Shown here piece after piece: positions 55,807-64,000 of a stretch of DNA of 64,000 bases. Origin of the DNA: Oceanobacillus polygoni (lineage in GTDB: Bacteria > Bacillota > Bacilli > Bacillales > Amphibacillaceae); the NCBI RefSeq assembly GCF_008304605.1, contig NZ_PIJY01000026.1:372001-436000 (forward strand), given 5' to 3'. Below the pieces are notes generated by a model, which was not told the DNA's origin, did not search any database, and was given only the letters and a program-made list of their open reading frames with translations. Position 1 is the first letter of the stretch; every line of letters starts with the position of its first letter. A program made the translations under genes and the position numbers.

Positions 55807-57957
55807 ATGACGTTAGTAAAAGAAGAAAAAATTCTACAAACCTATTTTGGCTACGAAACATTTCGTCCAGGGCAAGGACAAACAATTAATCATATTTTAC
55901 AATTCCATAACACCCTTGCTGTGATGCCAACGGGTGGTGGTAAATCACTATGCTACCAAATTCCTGGTATGTCGATGGACGGAACCGCTATCATCATTTC
56001 CCCATTAATCTCTCTTATGAAAGACCAAGTGGATGCACTTCAAGCTTTAGGTATCCCAGCTACTTACATTAACAGCTCTCTTTCCAGCGGAGAACAACAA
56101 GCCCGATTACGTGATGTTGCAAATCGTCGTTATAAGTTTGTTTATGTAGCACCAGAGCGTTTTGAATCCATGACATTTGTGAATGTGATTAAACGTATCC
56201 CACTAGCACTTGTTGCATTTGATGAAGCACACTGTATATCACAATGGGGACACGACTTTAGACCAAGCTATCGTTCAATCGTTCCTAATTTGAAAAAACT
56301 ATCGAACATCCCTGTATTCGTCGCACTAACTGCAACAGCGACAGAAGAGGTTATTCATGATATTCAAGAATTGCTACATATTTCAGATGACCATGTGGTT
56401 AATACTGGATTCGAACGGGAAAATTTATCCTTCCATCTTGTAAAAGGGAAAGATAAGCAGTCCTACATCCGATCTTTTTTAGAGGAGCACCGTGAGGAAT
56501 CTGGCATTATTTATACAGCCACACGAAAGCAAGCAGATGCATTATATGATCAACTGACGAAGCGCGGGATTTCTGTTTCTAAATATCATGCAGGTTTAAC
56601 GGAACAAGAAAGAAAGGAAGCACAGGCTGCATTTATCCATGATGAGAAATCGATCATGATTGCCACGAATGCTTTTGGAATGGGGATCGATAAATCGAAT
56701 GTTCGCTATGTCATTCACTATGCGATGCCAATGAACATTGAATCGTATTATCAGGAAGCAGGTCGTGCTGGACGTGACGGCGAGCCAAGTGATTGTATTC
56801 TTTTGTTCTCTCCACAAGATGTGCAGTTGCAGAAGTTTTTAATTGAGCAGTCCCAAATGGATGAAGCTTCCAAGCAAAATGAATATCGTAAATTACAAGC
56901 GATGATTAACTATTGCCATACCCATGGCTGCCTAACTTCCTTTATTCTCGATTATTTTGATAAAAATGTAATAAAGGGTTCCTGTAATCGTTGCAGTAAT
57001 TGTGTAGAACGTCAGGAAAAAATGGATATTACAGAAGAAGCACAAATGATTCTTTCCTGTGTGAAGCGTATGGGCGAGCGCTTTGGTGTCGGAATGACAG
57101 CAAAGGTTCTAAAGGGATCCAAAGATAAAAAGCTTCGTGATTTCCGGCTTGATAAAATTACAACCTATGGAATACTTTCTGCTTATACAGAGAAGGAATT
57201 AACGGAGCGGATACACTTCCTCATTGCAGAACAGTTATTAGCAACCGAAGAAGGACAATACCCAACACTGCGTTTGAATCAAAATTCAGTAGAAGTTTTA
57301 AAAGGAAAACGCCCTGTTGAAATGTTTACTGCACTAATTCCAACAATTGAAGACGCCGATTACCATGAAGATCTATTTGCGAAATTACGTGCATTACGGA
57401 AACAAATTGCCGACGAGAAAAATGTGCCACCATATGTTCTTTTCTCCGATGTTACGTTAAAGGAGCTAAGCCGTTATTTTCCTACGGATAGAGAGGATAT
57501 GCTGGAAATTAAGGGAATTGGTGAGAAAAAATACGACCAGTATGGTGAGGAATTTTTAGCAGTTATTCAAGAATGGCGTGCAGAACACCCAGATATCAAG
57601 CAAAAAATTCGAATTGGTGATACCACCTCAGCGAAACCGAAGGAAAAGAAAACTGCAGATGACCGACCTAGTCACCTTGTCAGCTACCAGATGTTCCAAT
57701 CGGGGAAATCATTGAAGGATATTGCAACTATTCGAGGTTTTTCTAAAATGACGATTGAGAATCATATTTTCAAAGCCGTGCAAGATGGCTATCCATTAGC
57801 CTGGGAGATCTTTTTTAATGGACAAGAGGAAGAAGCTGTACTTACTGCTCACGAAAAGCTAGAGGAGCCAAAGCTAAAACCATTGAAAGAATTGCTGCCA
57901 GAGGAATATGATTATACTAAAATTAAAGCGGTGTTGGTTAAGAATGAGTTGATGTAG
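55807..57957 (+). CDS. recQ: ATP-dependent DNA helicase RecQ
   Basis: 3'-5' helicase of recombination repair. The 716-residue protein has Walker A P-T-G-G-G-K-S at about 41-47, D-E-A-H-C-I-S-Q-W-G-H-D-F-R-P (Walker B and aromatic loop), the zinc cluster C-x(16)-C-N-R-C-S-N-C in the RQC part, an HRDC domain (about 515-595) and a C-terminal helix-turn-helix (about 620-675) as in Bacillus RecQ proteins. AAGGAGG precedes the ATG. Monocistronic. A repeat unit and terminator follow. Confidence 0.96.
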   Translation: MTLVKEEKILQTYFGYETFRPGQGQTINHILQFHNTLAVMPTGGGKSLCYQIPGMSMDGTAIIISPLISLMKDQVDALQALGIPATYINSSLSSGEQQARLRDVANRRYKFVYVAPERFESMTFVNVIKRIPLALVAFDEAHCISQWGHDFRPSYRSIVPNLKKLSNIPVFVALTATATEEVIHDIQELLHISDDHVVNTGFERENLSFHLVKGKDKQSYIRSFLEEHREESGIIYTATRKQADALYDQLTKRGISVSKYHAGLTEQERKEAQAAFIHDEKSIMIATNAFGMGIDKSNVRYVIHYAMPMNIESYYQEAGRAGRDGEPSDCILLFSPQDVQLQKFLIEQSQMDEASKQNEYRKLQAMINYCHTHGCLTSFILDYFDKNVIKGSCNRCSNCVERQEKMDITEEAQMILSCVKRMGERFGVGMTAKVLKGSKDKKLRDFRLDKITTYGILSAYTEKELTERIHFLIAEQLLATEEGQYPTLRLNQNSVEVLKGKRPVEMFTALIPTIEDADYHEDLFAKLRALRKQIADEKNVPPYVLFSDVTLKELSRYFPTDREDMLEIKGIGEKKYDQYGEEFLAVIQEWRAEHPDIKQKIRIGDTTSAKPKEKKTADDRPSHLVSYQMFQSGKSLKDIATIRGFSKMTIENHIFKAVQDGYPLAWEIFFNGQEEEAVLTAHEKLEEPKLKPLKELLPEEYDYTKIKAVLVKNELM

Positions 57958-57977
57958 GTCGGCGGCAAGTGCGTTAC

Positions 57978-58041
57978 GTGGATTTATGGTGCCATAGTGC
58001 GCGGCGATGGTGCTTTATTTGGACGAATGGTGCCTTAGCAT
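57978..58041. repeat. Single unit of the 41-bp repeat after recQ
   Basis: The unit GCGGCGATGG-TGCTTTATTT-GGACGAATGG-TGCCTTAGCAT (58001-58041) has the same length and AATGGTGC half-unit core as the array at 32854-33072, preceded by a half unit (57978-58000). As there, it directly follows a plus-strand gene. Confidence 0.8.
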
Positions 58042-58063
58042 GGAGGTGTGTTCCAGATAAATG

Positions 58064-58098
58064 AAAATCCAGCGCTTCATTTGAGCGCTGGATTTCTA
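58064..58098. terminator. Bidirectional terminator between recQ and the M29 peptidase gene
   Basis: AAATCCAGCGCT pairs with AGCGCTGGATTT around TCATTTG; T-rich downstream on both strands. Confidence 0.85.
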
Positions 58099-58102
58099 TT
58101 AT

Positions 58103-59347
58103 TTATTCACCTTTTACATTCAATGCCCATGTTCCATTGCGGAATACAGCTTCTGTTGTTCCGTCTGCCTTTATACCATCGATATCCATTTCTGCAGAGC
58201 CGATCATAAAGTCAACGTGGATTAAGCTATCATTGACACCATGTTTATCAAGTTCTTCTGCACTCATTTCAGAACCGTTTTCTAAGTTCGTCGGATAAGC
58301 TTTCCCTAAAGCGATATGGCAGGATGCATTTTCATCAAATAATGTATTGTAGAAAATTAATCCCGATTGTGATATCGGAGATTCGTCTGGAACTAATGCA
58401 ATCTCTCCTAGTCTACCTGCTCCTTCATCTGAGTCAAGCAGATGCTTTAATACTTCTTCTCCTGTTTCCGCTTTAAAATCAACTACTTTACCATCTTTAA
58501 AAGTCAGGCTGAAATTATCGATTAAGCTACCGCCATAGTTAAGTGGCTTCGTGCTTGCAACCGTTCCATTTACCCCATATTTATGTGGCATTGTAAATAC
58601 TTCTTCCGTTGGGATATTCGGGTTGAACGTCACGCCTGTTTCTGCTTCTGCAGATCCGCCCTTCCAAATATGGCCTTGCGGAAGCTCCATTTCCAGATCT
58701 GTCCCAGGTGCTTTAAAAATCAATTTTTGATAGTTTTTCTCATTCAGAACTTGACGTGCTGTTTTTAAAGTTGCATTATGTTGATCCCATGCAGCAATTG
58801 GATCATCCTGGTCAACACGTACAATGCTTACAATAGCTTCCCACAGACTTTCCACTGCATCCTCTTTTGACTTATCCGGGAAAATTTTCTGTGCCCAATC
58901 ACCAGAGGGGATTGAAATAATTGACCAAGGAATTTTGTCATTCATTGTATAGTTACGGAAATTAACCATTGCTTCTGCTGCAGCTTTGTTTGCTTTCGCA
59001 ACACGTGATGGATCAATATTTTGTAATAAATCAGGGTTCGTTGAACGGATGTGTAGGACTGCTGCGCCTTCTTCTGCAAATGTATCATGAAGCTTTACTC
59101 GCCACTCCGGAAAGTCTTCAATAACTTCATCTGGAGCGTTTTCATACTTCAATAAAGTCAACTCATCATCGACCCAATTAATATGCACATCTTTTGCACC
59201 AAACTCGTATGCTTTACGAGCAACGATTTTTGTAAAATCTGCTCCCTCAAGTGGCGCGTTAATCATTAATGCTTGCCCTTTTTGTAAATTAATACCTGTG
59301 CGCAATGCTAATTCCGCATACTTTTCTTGTGTTTTTTGACTTACCAT
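58103..59347 (-). CDS. Aminopeptidase, M29 family
   Basis: Dimetal exopeptidase releasing N-terminal residues; cytoplasmic. The 414-residue protein has the M29 ligand set visible as P-T-E-E-V-F-T-M-P-H, later C-H-I-A-L-G-K-A-Y and I-H-V-D-F-M-I-G. Length matches AmpS/PepS. GGAGG seven bases before the ATG. Single gene. Confidence 0.93.
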   Translation of the reverse strand: MVSQKTQEKYAELALRTGINLQKGQALMINAPLEGADFTKIVARKAYEFGAKDVHINWVDDELTLLKYENAPDEVIEDFPEWRVKLHDTFAEEGAAVLHIRSTNPDLLQNIDPSRVAKANKAAAEAMVNFRNYTMNDKIPWSIISIPSGDWAQKIFPDKSKEDAVESLWEAIVSIVRVDQDDPIAAWDQHNATLKTARQVLNEKNYQKLIFKAPGTDLEMELPQGHIWKGGSAEAETGVTFNPNIPTEEVFTMPHKYGVNGTVASTKPLNYGGSLIDNFSLTFKDGKVVDFKAETGEEVLKHLLDSDEGAGRLGEIALVPDESPISQSGLIFYNTLFDENASCHIALGKAYPTNLENGSEMSAEELDKHGVNDSLIHVDFMIGSAEMDIDGIKADGTTEAVFRNGTWALNVKGE

Positions 59348-59628
59348 AATTTAACCTCCAAGAATATTTCAGATAATGGCGCCACCCAATTAAATTGTAG
59401 GTCTTTCATAATTGGGCTGAACGTACCATATAGTCATTATTCCATAATCAATAGAAAATTGCCAAAATCACCTTCTGATTTCCCAAAACCCCAACGAGTA
59501 AGGCAGTCCTATTTACGTGTTCAGCAGATTATGATATTATATTAATATAGAAGTTACTTTTTGTAATCACTGTAGATTTTTAATATAAAGTACATTGAAA
59601 TGACCGTATATGAAATGAGGTGATCATG

Positions 59629-59970
59629 ATGGAGAAATTATGTCCACGTTTTGAAAAGGCGATGGGTCTCCTTAGTACACGCTGGGTTGGCTTAATTTTA
59701 TTTGAATTATTAAAAGGAACAAAACGCTTCTCCGAAATGGAAGCTGATTTGCCTATTAGCGGAAGACTGCTGTCCGATCGATTGAAGTTACTTGAAAAAG
59801 AAGGTATTGTAGAGCGAAATATCTATTCCGAATTTCCTGTTCGGATTGAATATTCTCTTTCTCAAAAAGGCAGGGATTTAGAACCGGTTATCAAAGAAAT
59901 TCAATCTTGGGCCGATGACCATGTTACCGCGGATGAAGTTCAAGAAGATACTGAAAAGCTAAACGACTAA
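59629..59970 (+). CDS. HxlR-family regulator
   Basis: A 113-residue winged-helix DNA-binding protein with a conserved Cys near the start (E-K-L-C-P-R-F), then G-L-L-S-T-R-W, G-x-x-R-F-x-E-M and L-S-D-R-L-K-x-L-E-K-E-G-I-V. HxlR members sense aldehydes or thiol-reactive agents, often through the N-terminal Cys; target genes are not evident here. GAGGTGATC, full match to anti-SD, could serve either ATG at 59626 or 59629. Followed by a terminator. Confidence 0.88.
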   Translation: MEKLCPRFEKAMGLLSTRWVGLILFELLKGTKRFSEMEADLPISGRLLSDRLKLLEKEGIVERNIYSEFPVRIEYSLSQKGRDLEPVIKEIQSWADDHVTADEVQEDTEKLND

Positions 59971-59990
59971 CGATATAGGCGATTAAAGTA

Positions 59991-60025
59991 CAAAAAGGCT
60001 GTTACGCGTAGTGACAGCCTTTTTT
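59991..60025 (+). terminator. Terminator of the hxlR-like gene
   Basis: AAAAAGGCTGT pairs with ACAGCCTTTTT around 11 bases; T-rich tail. Confidence 0.85.
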
Positions 60026-60060
60026 CTTTATGTCCAACTTGAAATTCAGAATCGAAATTT

Positions 60061-60573
60061 CTATTCCATTGCGTATTTTGTTCCAAAGGTTGTAGCTAAA
60101 TTTTGGGAATGACGTCTTCTTTCTCCCCTACGCTTTGCTCGTAATGCTGCATTTTCATGGAGCATTTTTTCCAAATCTGTTTCTGGATAAACAGATGGTA
60201 CTGGAACAGGTTTTCCTTTTTCATCGATAGCTACAAACGTCATAAACGCAGTTGCACTTACTCTTCTTTCTCCTGTTACTAAATCCTCTGTTACTGCTTT
60301 TGCAAAAACTTCCATCGATGTGTGATGCGTCCACGTAACAAAGGCCTCAATAGAAATTGCATGCCCCACCTTTACAGGTGCCAGAAAATCAACTGAATCC
60401 GTAGATGCTGTCACAACGGGATTCCGTGCATGCTTTACTGCCGCTATTGCTGCAATATCATCAATATGTGCCATTAATTTTCCACCAAATAGTGTTCCAA
60501 AAGCATTTGTATCTGGCGGGAGTACATGCGTGGTTTTAATTGCTAATGAGTTTGAACATGGTTTTTCTTCCAT
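60061..60573 (-). CDS. Acyl-CoA thioesterase, hotdog fold
   Basis: Hydrolyses acyl-CoA to free acid and CoA. The 170-residue protein is of the YkhA/BFIT cytosolic type: N-A-F-G-T-L-F-G-G-K-L-M-A-H-I-D (with the catalytic Asp/Asn region), S-V-D-F-L-A-P-V-K-V-G and T-A-F-M-T-F-V-A-I-D. AGGAGG precedes the ATG. It follows cls by 30 bases and may share its promoter, hinting at membrane-lipid or acyl-CoA balance. Confidence 0.9.
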   Translation of the reverse strand: MEEKPCSNSLAIKTTHVLPPDTNAFGTLFGGKLMAHIDDIAAIAAVKHARNPVVTASTDSVDFLAPVKVGHAISIEAFVTWTHHTSMEVFAKAVTEDLVTGERRVSATAFMTFVAIDEKGKPVPVPSVYPETDLEKMLHENAALRAKRRGERRRHSQNLATTFGTKYAME

Positions 60574-60603
60574 TTTCTTTTCCTCCTGATGTCTCTCCGT
60601 TCA

Positions 60604-62043
60604 CTATAATACCGGCGAAATTAACCTAGAAATCGACTCCTTAAATCGGATGCCGAGTGTTCTTTGATCGTATAGTTTCTTCGTCATTTGCGTCGATAGC
60701 TCGATATCACTGTTAAACTTCTGAACTAATTGATTTGCTATTTCGGAATCATATAAAAATGCATTTACTTCAAAGTTGAGGCGGAAGCTGCGAACATCAA
60801 TGTTTGCAGTTCCAACCGATGCGATTTTCCCATCAACAACTAGTGTTTTTGCATGGAGAAAACCGTTTTGATAAATAAATACCTCTGCACCAGCTGTTAA
60901 TAGTTCTCCACTACTAGACAACGTTGCCCAGTACACAAATGGATGATCTGGTTTATTCGGAATCATAATTTTCACGTCTACACCGGATAATGCAGCAATC
61001 CGCAATGCATCTTTCACACTTTCATCTGGTATAAAATAAGGTGTTTGAATATAGATGTATTCCTTTGCAGCCATAATCATTTTTATATAACCGTTTTTTA
61101 TTTGTTCCCATTCCGTATCCGGACCACTTGAAACAATCTGGATCCCTACATCTCCACTTACACTCGTGTTATAGTATCGATCATCATATAGAATATCATT
61201 TTTGGACGCTTGATTCCAATCGAGAATAAAACGAGTCTGTAAACTTTGAACGGCCTCTCCCATTACACGTAAATGCGTGTCACGCCAATATCCAAATTTC
61301 TTTTTCTTCCCAAGATATTCATCCCCAACATTAAAACCACCGATATACCCTATTTTTCCGTCTATAATCGTTAGCTTACGATGATTTCGATAATTTATTT
61401 TGAAGTTGATGATGAGCCTTGATGGGAAAAACGCCTCGACCATAACACCAGCATTCTTTAATCGTTTTACATAGCTTCTTTTTAGAGAACGCGACCCCAT
61501 GTCATCATAGAGAACACGTACGTCCACCCCTTCATTCGCTTTTTTTATGAGAACCTCTGCTATGCGCTGACCAAGCTCGTCACTTCGCATAATATAGTAT
61601 TGCATATGAATATGGTCCTTTGCTTTTTGCAAATCATGAATCAGCGCATTGAACTTCTCTTCTCCATCGGTATAAATTTCTACCGCATTATCTTGTGAAA
61701 AAATAGCATCATCATTTCGTAATAGCAAGTATACCAAGTCACCATATTGACTCAGTGCTTTATCATTAAAATGAAAATCCTTATCCTCCAAGGAGCGCAA
61801 CTGTGATTGAACAGTAGTTTTTACACCCATCCTGCTTTTCTTATCCCATGTGAAAATTCGTCTGTTACTTATTGGCTTACCAAAAATTAAATAAAGGAAA
61901 AACCCTGCGATCGGAATAAACAGCAATACCATTAACCATGCCCACGAAGAGGTCGGATCTTTCCTTTCCAAAAATACAATAGAAATACCTAAAGCAATAT
62001 TCAAAATGATTATAAGTCCGAGTAAAAACGACAGTATCCCCAT
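60604..62043 (-). CDS. cls: Cardiolipin synthase
   Basis: Condenses two phosphatidylglycerol molecules to cardiolipin and glycerol at the membrane. The 479-residue protein has two N-terminal helices (about 3-25 and 35-56), then two phospholipase D domains with HKD motifs: H221-R-K223-x4-D228 and H-A-K-T-L-V-V-D in the C-terminal half. Length matches Bacillus ClsA. AGGGAG precedes the ATG. Cardiolipin rises with salt in many Gram-positives, in keeping with a halotolerant host. Confidence 0.95.
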   Translation of the reverse strand: MGILSFLLGLIIILNIALGISIVFLERKDPTSSWAWLMVLLFIPIAGFFLYLIFGKPISNRRIFTWDKKSRMGVKTTVQSQLRSLEDKDFHFNDKALSQYGDLVYLLLRNDDAIFSQDNAVEIYTDGEEKFNALIHDLQKAKDHIHMQYYIMRSDELGQRIAEVLIKKANEGVDVRVLYDDMGSRSLKRSYVKRLKNAGVMVEAFFPSRLIINFKINYRNHRKLTIIDGKIGYIGGFNVGDEYLGKKKKFGYWRDTHLRVMGEAVQSLQTRFILDWNQASKNDILYDDRYYNTSVSGDVGIQIVSSGPDTEWEQIKNGYIKMIMAAKEYIYIQTPYFIPDESVKDALRIAALSGVDVKIMIPNKPDHPFVYWATLSSSGELLTAGAEVFIYQNGFLHAKTLVVDGKIASVGTANIDVRSFRLNFEVNAFLYDSEIANQLVQKFNSDIELSTQMTKKLYDQRTLGIRFKESISRLISPVL

Positions 62044-62256
62044 CGTATCAATCTCCCTCTAAACGTATATTTCCACTATCTAATATAGCACAGAATTTTA
62101 ATCCAAGTTAGTGAAGCTACTTTTGCAATGATTTATGCATACTATTTAGCCTATCCAAGAGACATTAAAACATTGAAGGGAATTTTTCTTTTTTATAATT
62201 CGTATTTGAAAGAAACTCCGAACTACTGCAATTATGGATTAAGCGTGTGTATACCC

Positions 62257-62355
62257 CGCTACGGAAACACAATACGCTTTTCGCGGGTGACCCTTGAGCC
62301 TCTTCGAACTCTGGACACGTATCCCTCAGAAGTCTTCGTGTGTTTCCTTCGCTAG
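62257..62355 (+). repeat. Palindromic intergenic element, first copy
   Basis: Ends in inverted CGCTACGGAAACAC and GTGTTTCCTTCGCT-type arms. The interior holds CTTTTCGCGGGTGAC, TTGAGCCTCTTCGAAC and CAGAAGTCTTCG, much richer in GC than the flanks. A related element lies in opposite orientation at 62420-62606. Confidence 0.65.
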
Positions 62356-62419
62356 AATTGGCGCGTTACCTAGTATTAACATCGTTATCAAAAATAAAAA
62401 ACGTTGCTCAATCCAGTCC

Positions 62420-62606
62420 GGGTGAGCGTAGGGCGGTGACTCCTCGAAAATAAAAACCAATTTTCTTCGTGCGATGTAAAAGCTGACGAAGCATTCCTTG
62501 CCTGCGGGAACAGCACGTGTCTGAAGACTCACCGGAAGTGCTCTTCTTCCGGAGAGGCTGAAGCCGTGTCCTAAGGTGCGCATCCGGCCGAAGCGATCCC
62601 GGGCGG
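62420..62606 (-). repeat. Palindromic intergenic element, second copy
   Basis: On the minus strand GGACACGGCTTCAGCCTCTC, GTGAGTCTTCAGACAC and CGCAGGCAAGGAATGCTTCG recall blocks of the first copy (GAGCCTCTTCG, AGTCTTCG, TTCCTTCG). It contains an inner CCGGAAG-AAGAGCACTTCCGG hairpin. Short frames inside are not maintained and are not credited. The rest of 62044-62771 is AT-rich with no gene. Confidence 0.6.
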
Positions 62607-62703
62607 CAATAGTTGCTCATACTAGCAATTAGGTTAGTGCGAATTTTATATAAAATTCAAGTTAAAATATCGTTTCTTCCTATCCAATTCTATTATCAAA
62701 GAA

Positions 62704-62754
62704 CAAATAAAATACACGTCTATGCTAGAAAATAATTCGCATAAGACGTGTACT
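62704..62754 (-). terminator. Terminator of the methionine gamma-lyase gene
   Basis: TACACGTCTTATGC pairs with GCATAGACGTGTA, slightly offset, around an AT-rich loop, followed by TTTTATTT on the minus strand. Confidence 0.75.
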
Positions 62755-62771
62755 ATAAATAAGTGCTTCAC

Positions 62772-63956
62772 CTATAATTGATCTAAAGCCTGTTCTAAAT
62801 CTGCCCAAATATCCTCCCACGCTTCCAATCCAACAGATAAGCGAATGAGCTGATCTGTAATGCCCATTTGCTGGCGTACGTCGAACGGTATACTTGCATG
62901 TGTCATGGTAGCTGGATGCTCAATTAACGTTTCTGCATCTCCAAGACTGACTGCGATTTTTAAGAAGCCTAATCGATTCAATAACTGTTGTGCTCGACTT
63001 TTATCTCCTTCCACTTCAAAGGAAATGACTCCACCGCCACGTTTCATTTGTGTTTTCATAATCGAAAGATCTGGATTATCGTCGTCTGCTGGATAATATA
63101 CATGAGCGACTTTCGGATGATTCTTCAGCTGGTTTACAATTTTTTCGGCATTGTCACAGTGACGGTCCAAACGAACTGGCAATGTTTTTAAACCACGCAA
63201 CAAAAGCCATGCATCAAAGGGGGAAATAATCCCGCCAATATCCTTTTGTGTTGTTTGGGAAAGCATATCAATAAACGATTTTTTCCCAACTACTAAACCA
63301 GCAATCACATCTCCGTGTCCGCCAATATATTTCGTTGCACTATGAATAACAATATCACATCCTAATTCCAATGGTTGTTGTAAATAGGGAGAAGAAAATG
63401 TATTGTCCACCACAACCGGAATGTCATACTCCTTCGCAACTTCTGTCACCCGCTGCAGATCGATTAAACGCATCGTTGGATTAATCGGTGTCTCTACATA
63501 AATAACTGCTGTTTCTGGTCGAATAAGATTACGAAGCGCTTCCTTTGATTTCATCTCTGAAAAATCTGTCGTTATATTATATTTTTCTCGCATCATCGTT
63601 AATAATCCAAATGTACATCCATACAAGCCGGAAGAACATATAATGTGATCATTTGCTTTGGTGAGTGCAATAAGAACAGCCGAGACCGCTGCCATACCAG
63701 AGCCAAATGCTAGCCCAGCTTCTCCCTTTTCTAATGTCGCAATCCGCTCTTCGAGTACACGGACGGTTGGATTCCCTAGCCGCGAATAAATATAACCCGA
63801 TTCCTCACCAGCAAAGCGGCGTTCCCCTTGTTCCGCAGTTTCAAATGTATAGGTAGATGTTTGAAAAATCGGCGGGGAAAGACTTCCAAGCATTTCTTTT
63901 GTATCATACCCTTCATGAATGACAGCCGTTTCAAAATGTTTTTGTTTTTGTGTCAT
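62772..63956 (-). CDS. mgl: Methionine gamma-lyase
   Basis: PLP enzyme of the Cys/Met metabolism family. The 394-residue protein has the Schiff-base Lys209 in S-A-T-K-Y-I-G-G-H, Asp184 (V-V-V-D-N-T) for the ring nitrogen, Y57-x-R59 and, decisively, Cys114 in L-Y-G-C-T-F-G-L-L, the cysteine typical of methionine gamma-lyases that release methanethiol, 2-oxobutyrate and ammonia. Cystathionine gamma-synthase or -lyase usually lack that Cys. The ATG at 63956 has GGGGG eight bases upstream; an adjacent TTG is dismissed. 2-Oxobutyrate would feed propionyl-CoA, the same product as the mms genes. Its promoter lies beyond the window. Confidence 0.88.
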   Translation of the reverse strand: MTQKQKHFETAVIHEGYDTKEMLGSLSPPIFQTSTYTFETAEQGERRFAGEESGYIYSRLGNPTVRVLEERIATLEKGEAGLAFGSGMAAVSAVLIALTKANDHIICSSGLYGCTFGLLTMMREKYNITTDFSEMKSKEALRNLIRPETAVIYVETPINPTMRLIDLQRVTEVAKEYDIPVVVDNTFSSPYLQQPLELGCDIVIHSATKYIGGHGDVIAGLVVGKKSFIDMLSQTTQKDIGGIISPFDAWLLLRGLKTLPVRLDRHCDNAEKIVNQLKNHPKVAHVYYPADDDNPDLSIMKTQMKRGGGVISFEVEGDKSRAQQLLNRLGFLKIAVSLGDAETLIEHPATMTHASIPFDVRQQMGITDQLIRLSVGLEAWEDIWADLEQALDQL

Positions 63957-64000
63957 CAAACAAGCCCCCTTCTATGCATGTTTCGTATACTTTTATACCC

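Noticed and set aside
62326-62620. Overlapping minus-strand frames of 70-85 codons in the cls-mgl gap
   Set aside because: Both are produced by the GC-rich repeat elements and have no ribosome binding sites.

Overview
The window reads as a chromosomal segment of a low-GC, endospore-forming member of the Bacillaceae, probably a marine or halotolerant genus close to Oceanobacillus or Virgibacillus. This rests on the gene content and order, which follow the Bacillus subtilis ywj-ywi-ywh-ywf-ywd region, on sporulation and germination genes (spo0F, cwlJ, gerQ, a pbpG-like PBP), on Bacillus-type ribosome binding sites, and on typical AT-rich promoters. No rRNA, tRNA, prophage, transposase or CRISPR array was seen. 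Genus assignment is inference.

Left part (1-12.3 kb), almost all on the minus strand: tdk, rpmE2, rho, glpX, a second murA, a short transaldolase, class II fba, spo0F, pyrG and rpoE. This is a conserved housekeeping block. Two regulatory sites stand out: a complete pyrG CTP-sensing attenuator (promoter, GGGC start, terminator) and a sigma-H type promoter before spo0F. A lipoprotein with two YtkA-like domains lies at the left edge on the plus strand.

Metabolic block (12.5-28.5 kb): icmF (fused isobutyryl-CoA mutase), a TetR repressor, two acyl-CoA dehydrogenases, 3-hydroxybutyryl-CoA dehydrogenase, thiolase and a membrane Fe-S oxidoreductase form a fatty-acid/branched-chain acyl-CoA degradation cluster. 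FadR-like palindromes precede fadF and the thiolase, and a cre-like site lies in the fadF leader. Beside it, a GntP permease, methylmalonate-semialdehyde dehydrogenase and 3-hydroxyisobutyrate dehydrogenase face a second TetR gene, with a near-perfect cre site and a TetR-type palindrome between them. The two clusters together could handle isobutyryl-CoA/3-hydroxyisobutyrate, i.e. valine carbon.

Middle (28.5-41.5 kb): argS-ywiB, pbpG-like, ywhD, ywgA-ywfO, lipL, pta, hemQ, cwlJ, gerQ, a small membrane protein, ywdK, ywdI and a previously easy-to-miss 56-residue gene.

Right part (41.6-64 kb): phasin-like protein with a UbiB kinase, a YjiH-type membrane protein, an acyltransferase, OsmC, DUF4003, a TerC protein behind a Mn-type (yybP-ykoY) riboswitch, phosphoglucomutase, an SE1832-type coiled coil, a CPA1 antiporter, BrnQ, RecQ, an M29 aminopeptidase, HxlR, a hotdog thioesterase, cardiolipin synthase and methionine gamma-lyase.

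Intergenic DNA is unusually rich in repeats: a 41-bp tandem array after the PBP gene with a relative after recQ, GATCG-type short repeats, a GGCATTCG/CGAATGCC repeat found before tdk, pyrG and pgm, and GC-richer palindromic elements near 9.3 kb and 62.3-62.6 kb. I saw no clearly novel multi-gene system; the repeat families and the regulatory layout of the acyl-CoA/valine block are the most worthwhile leads.
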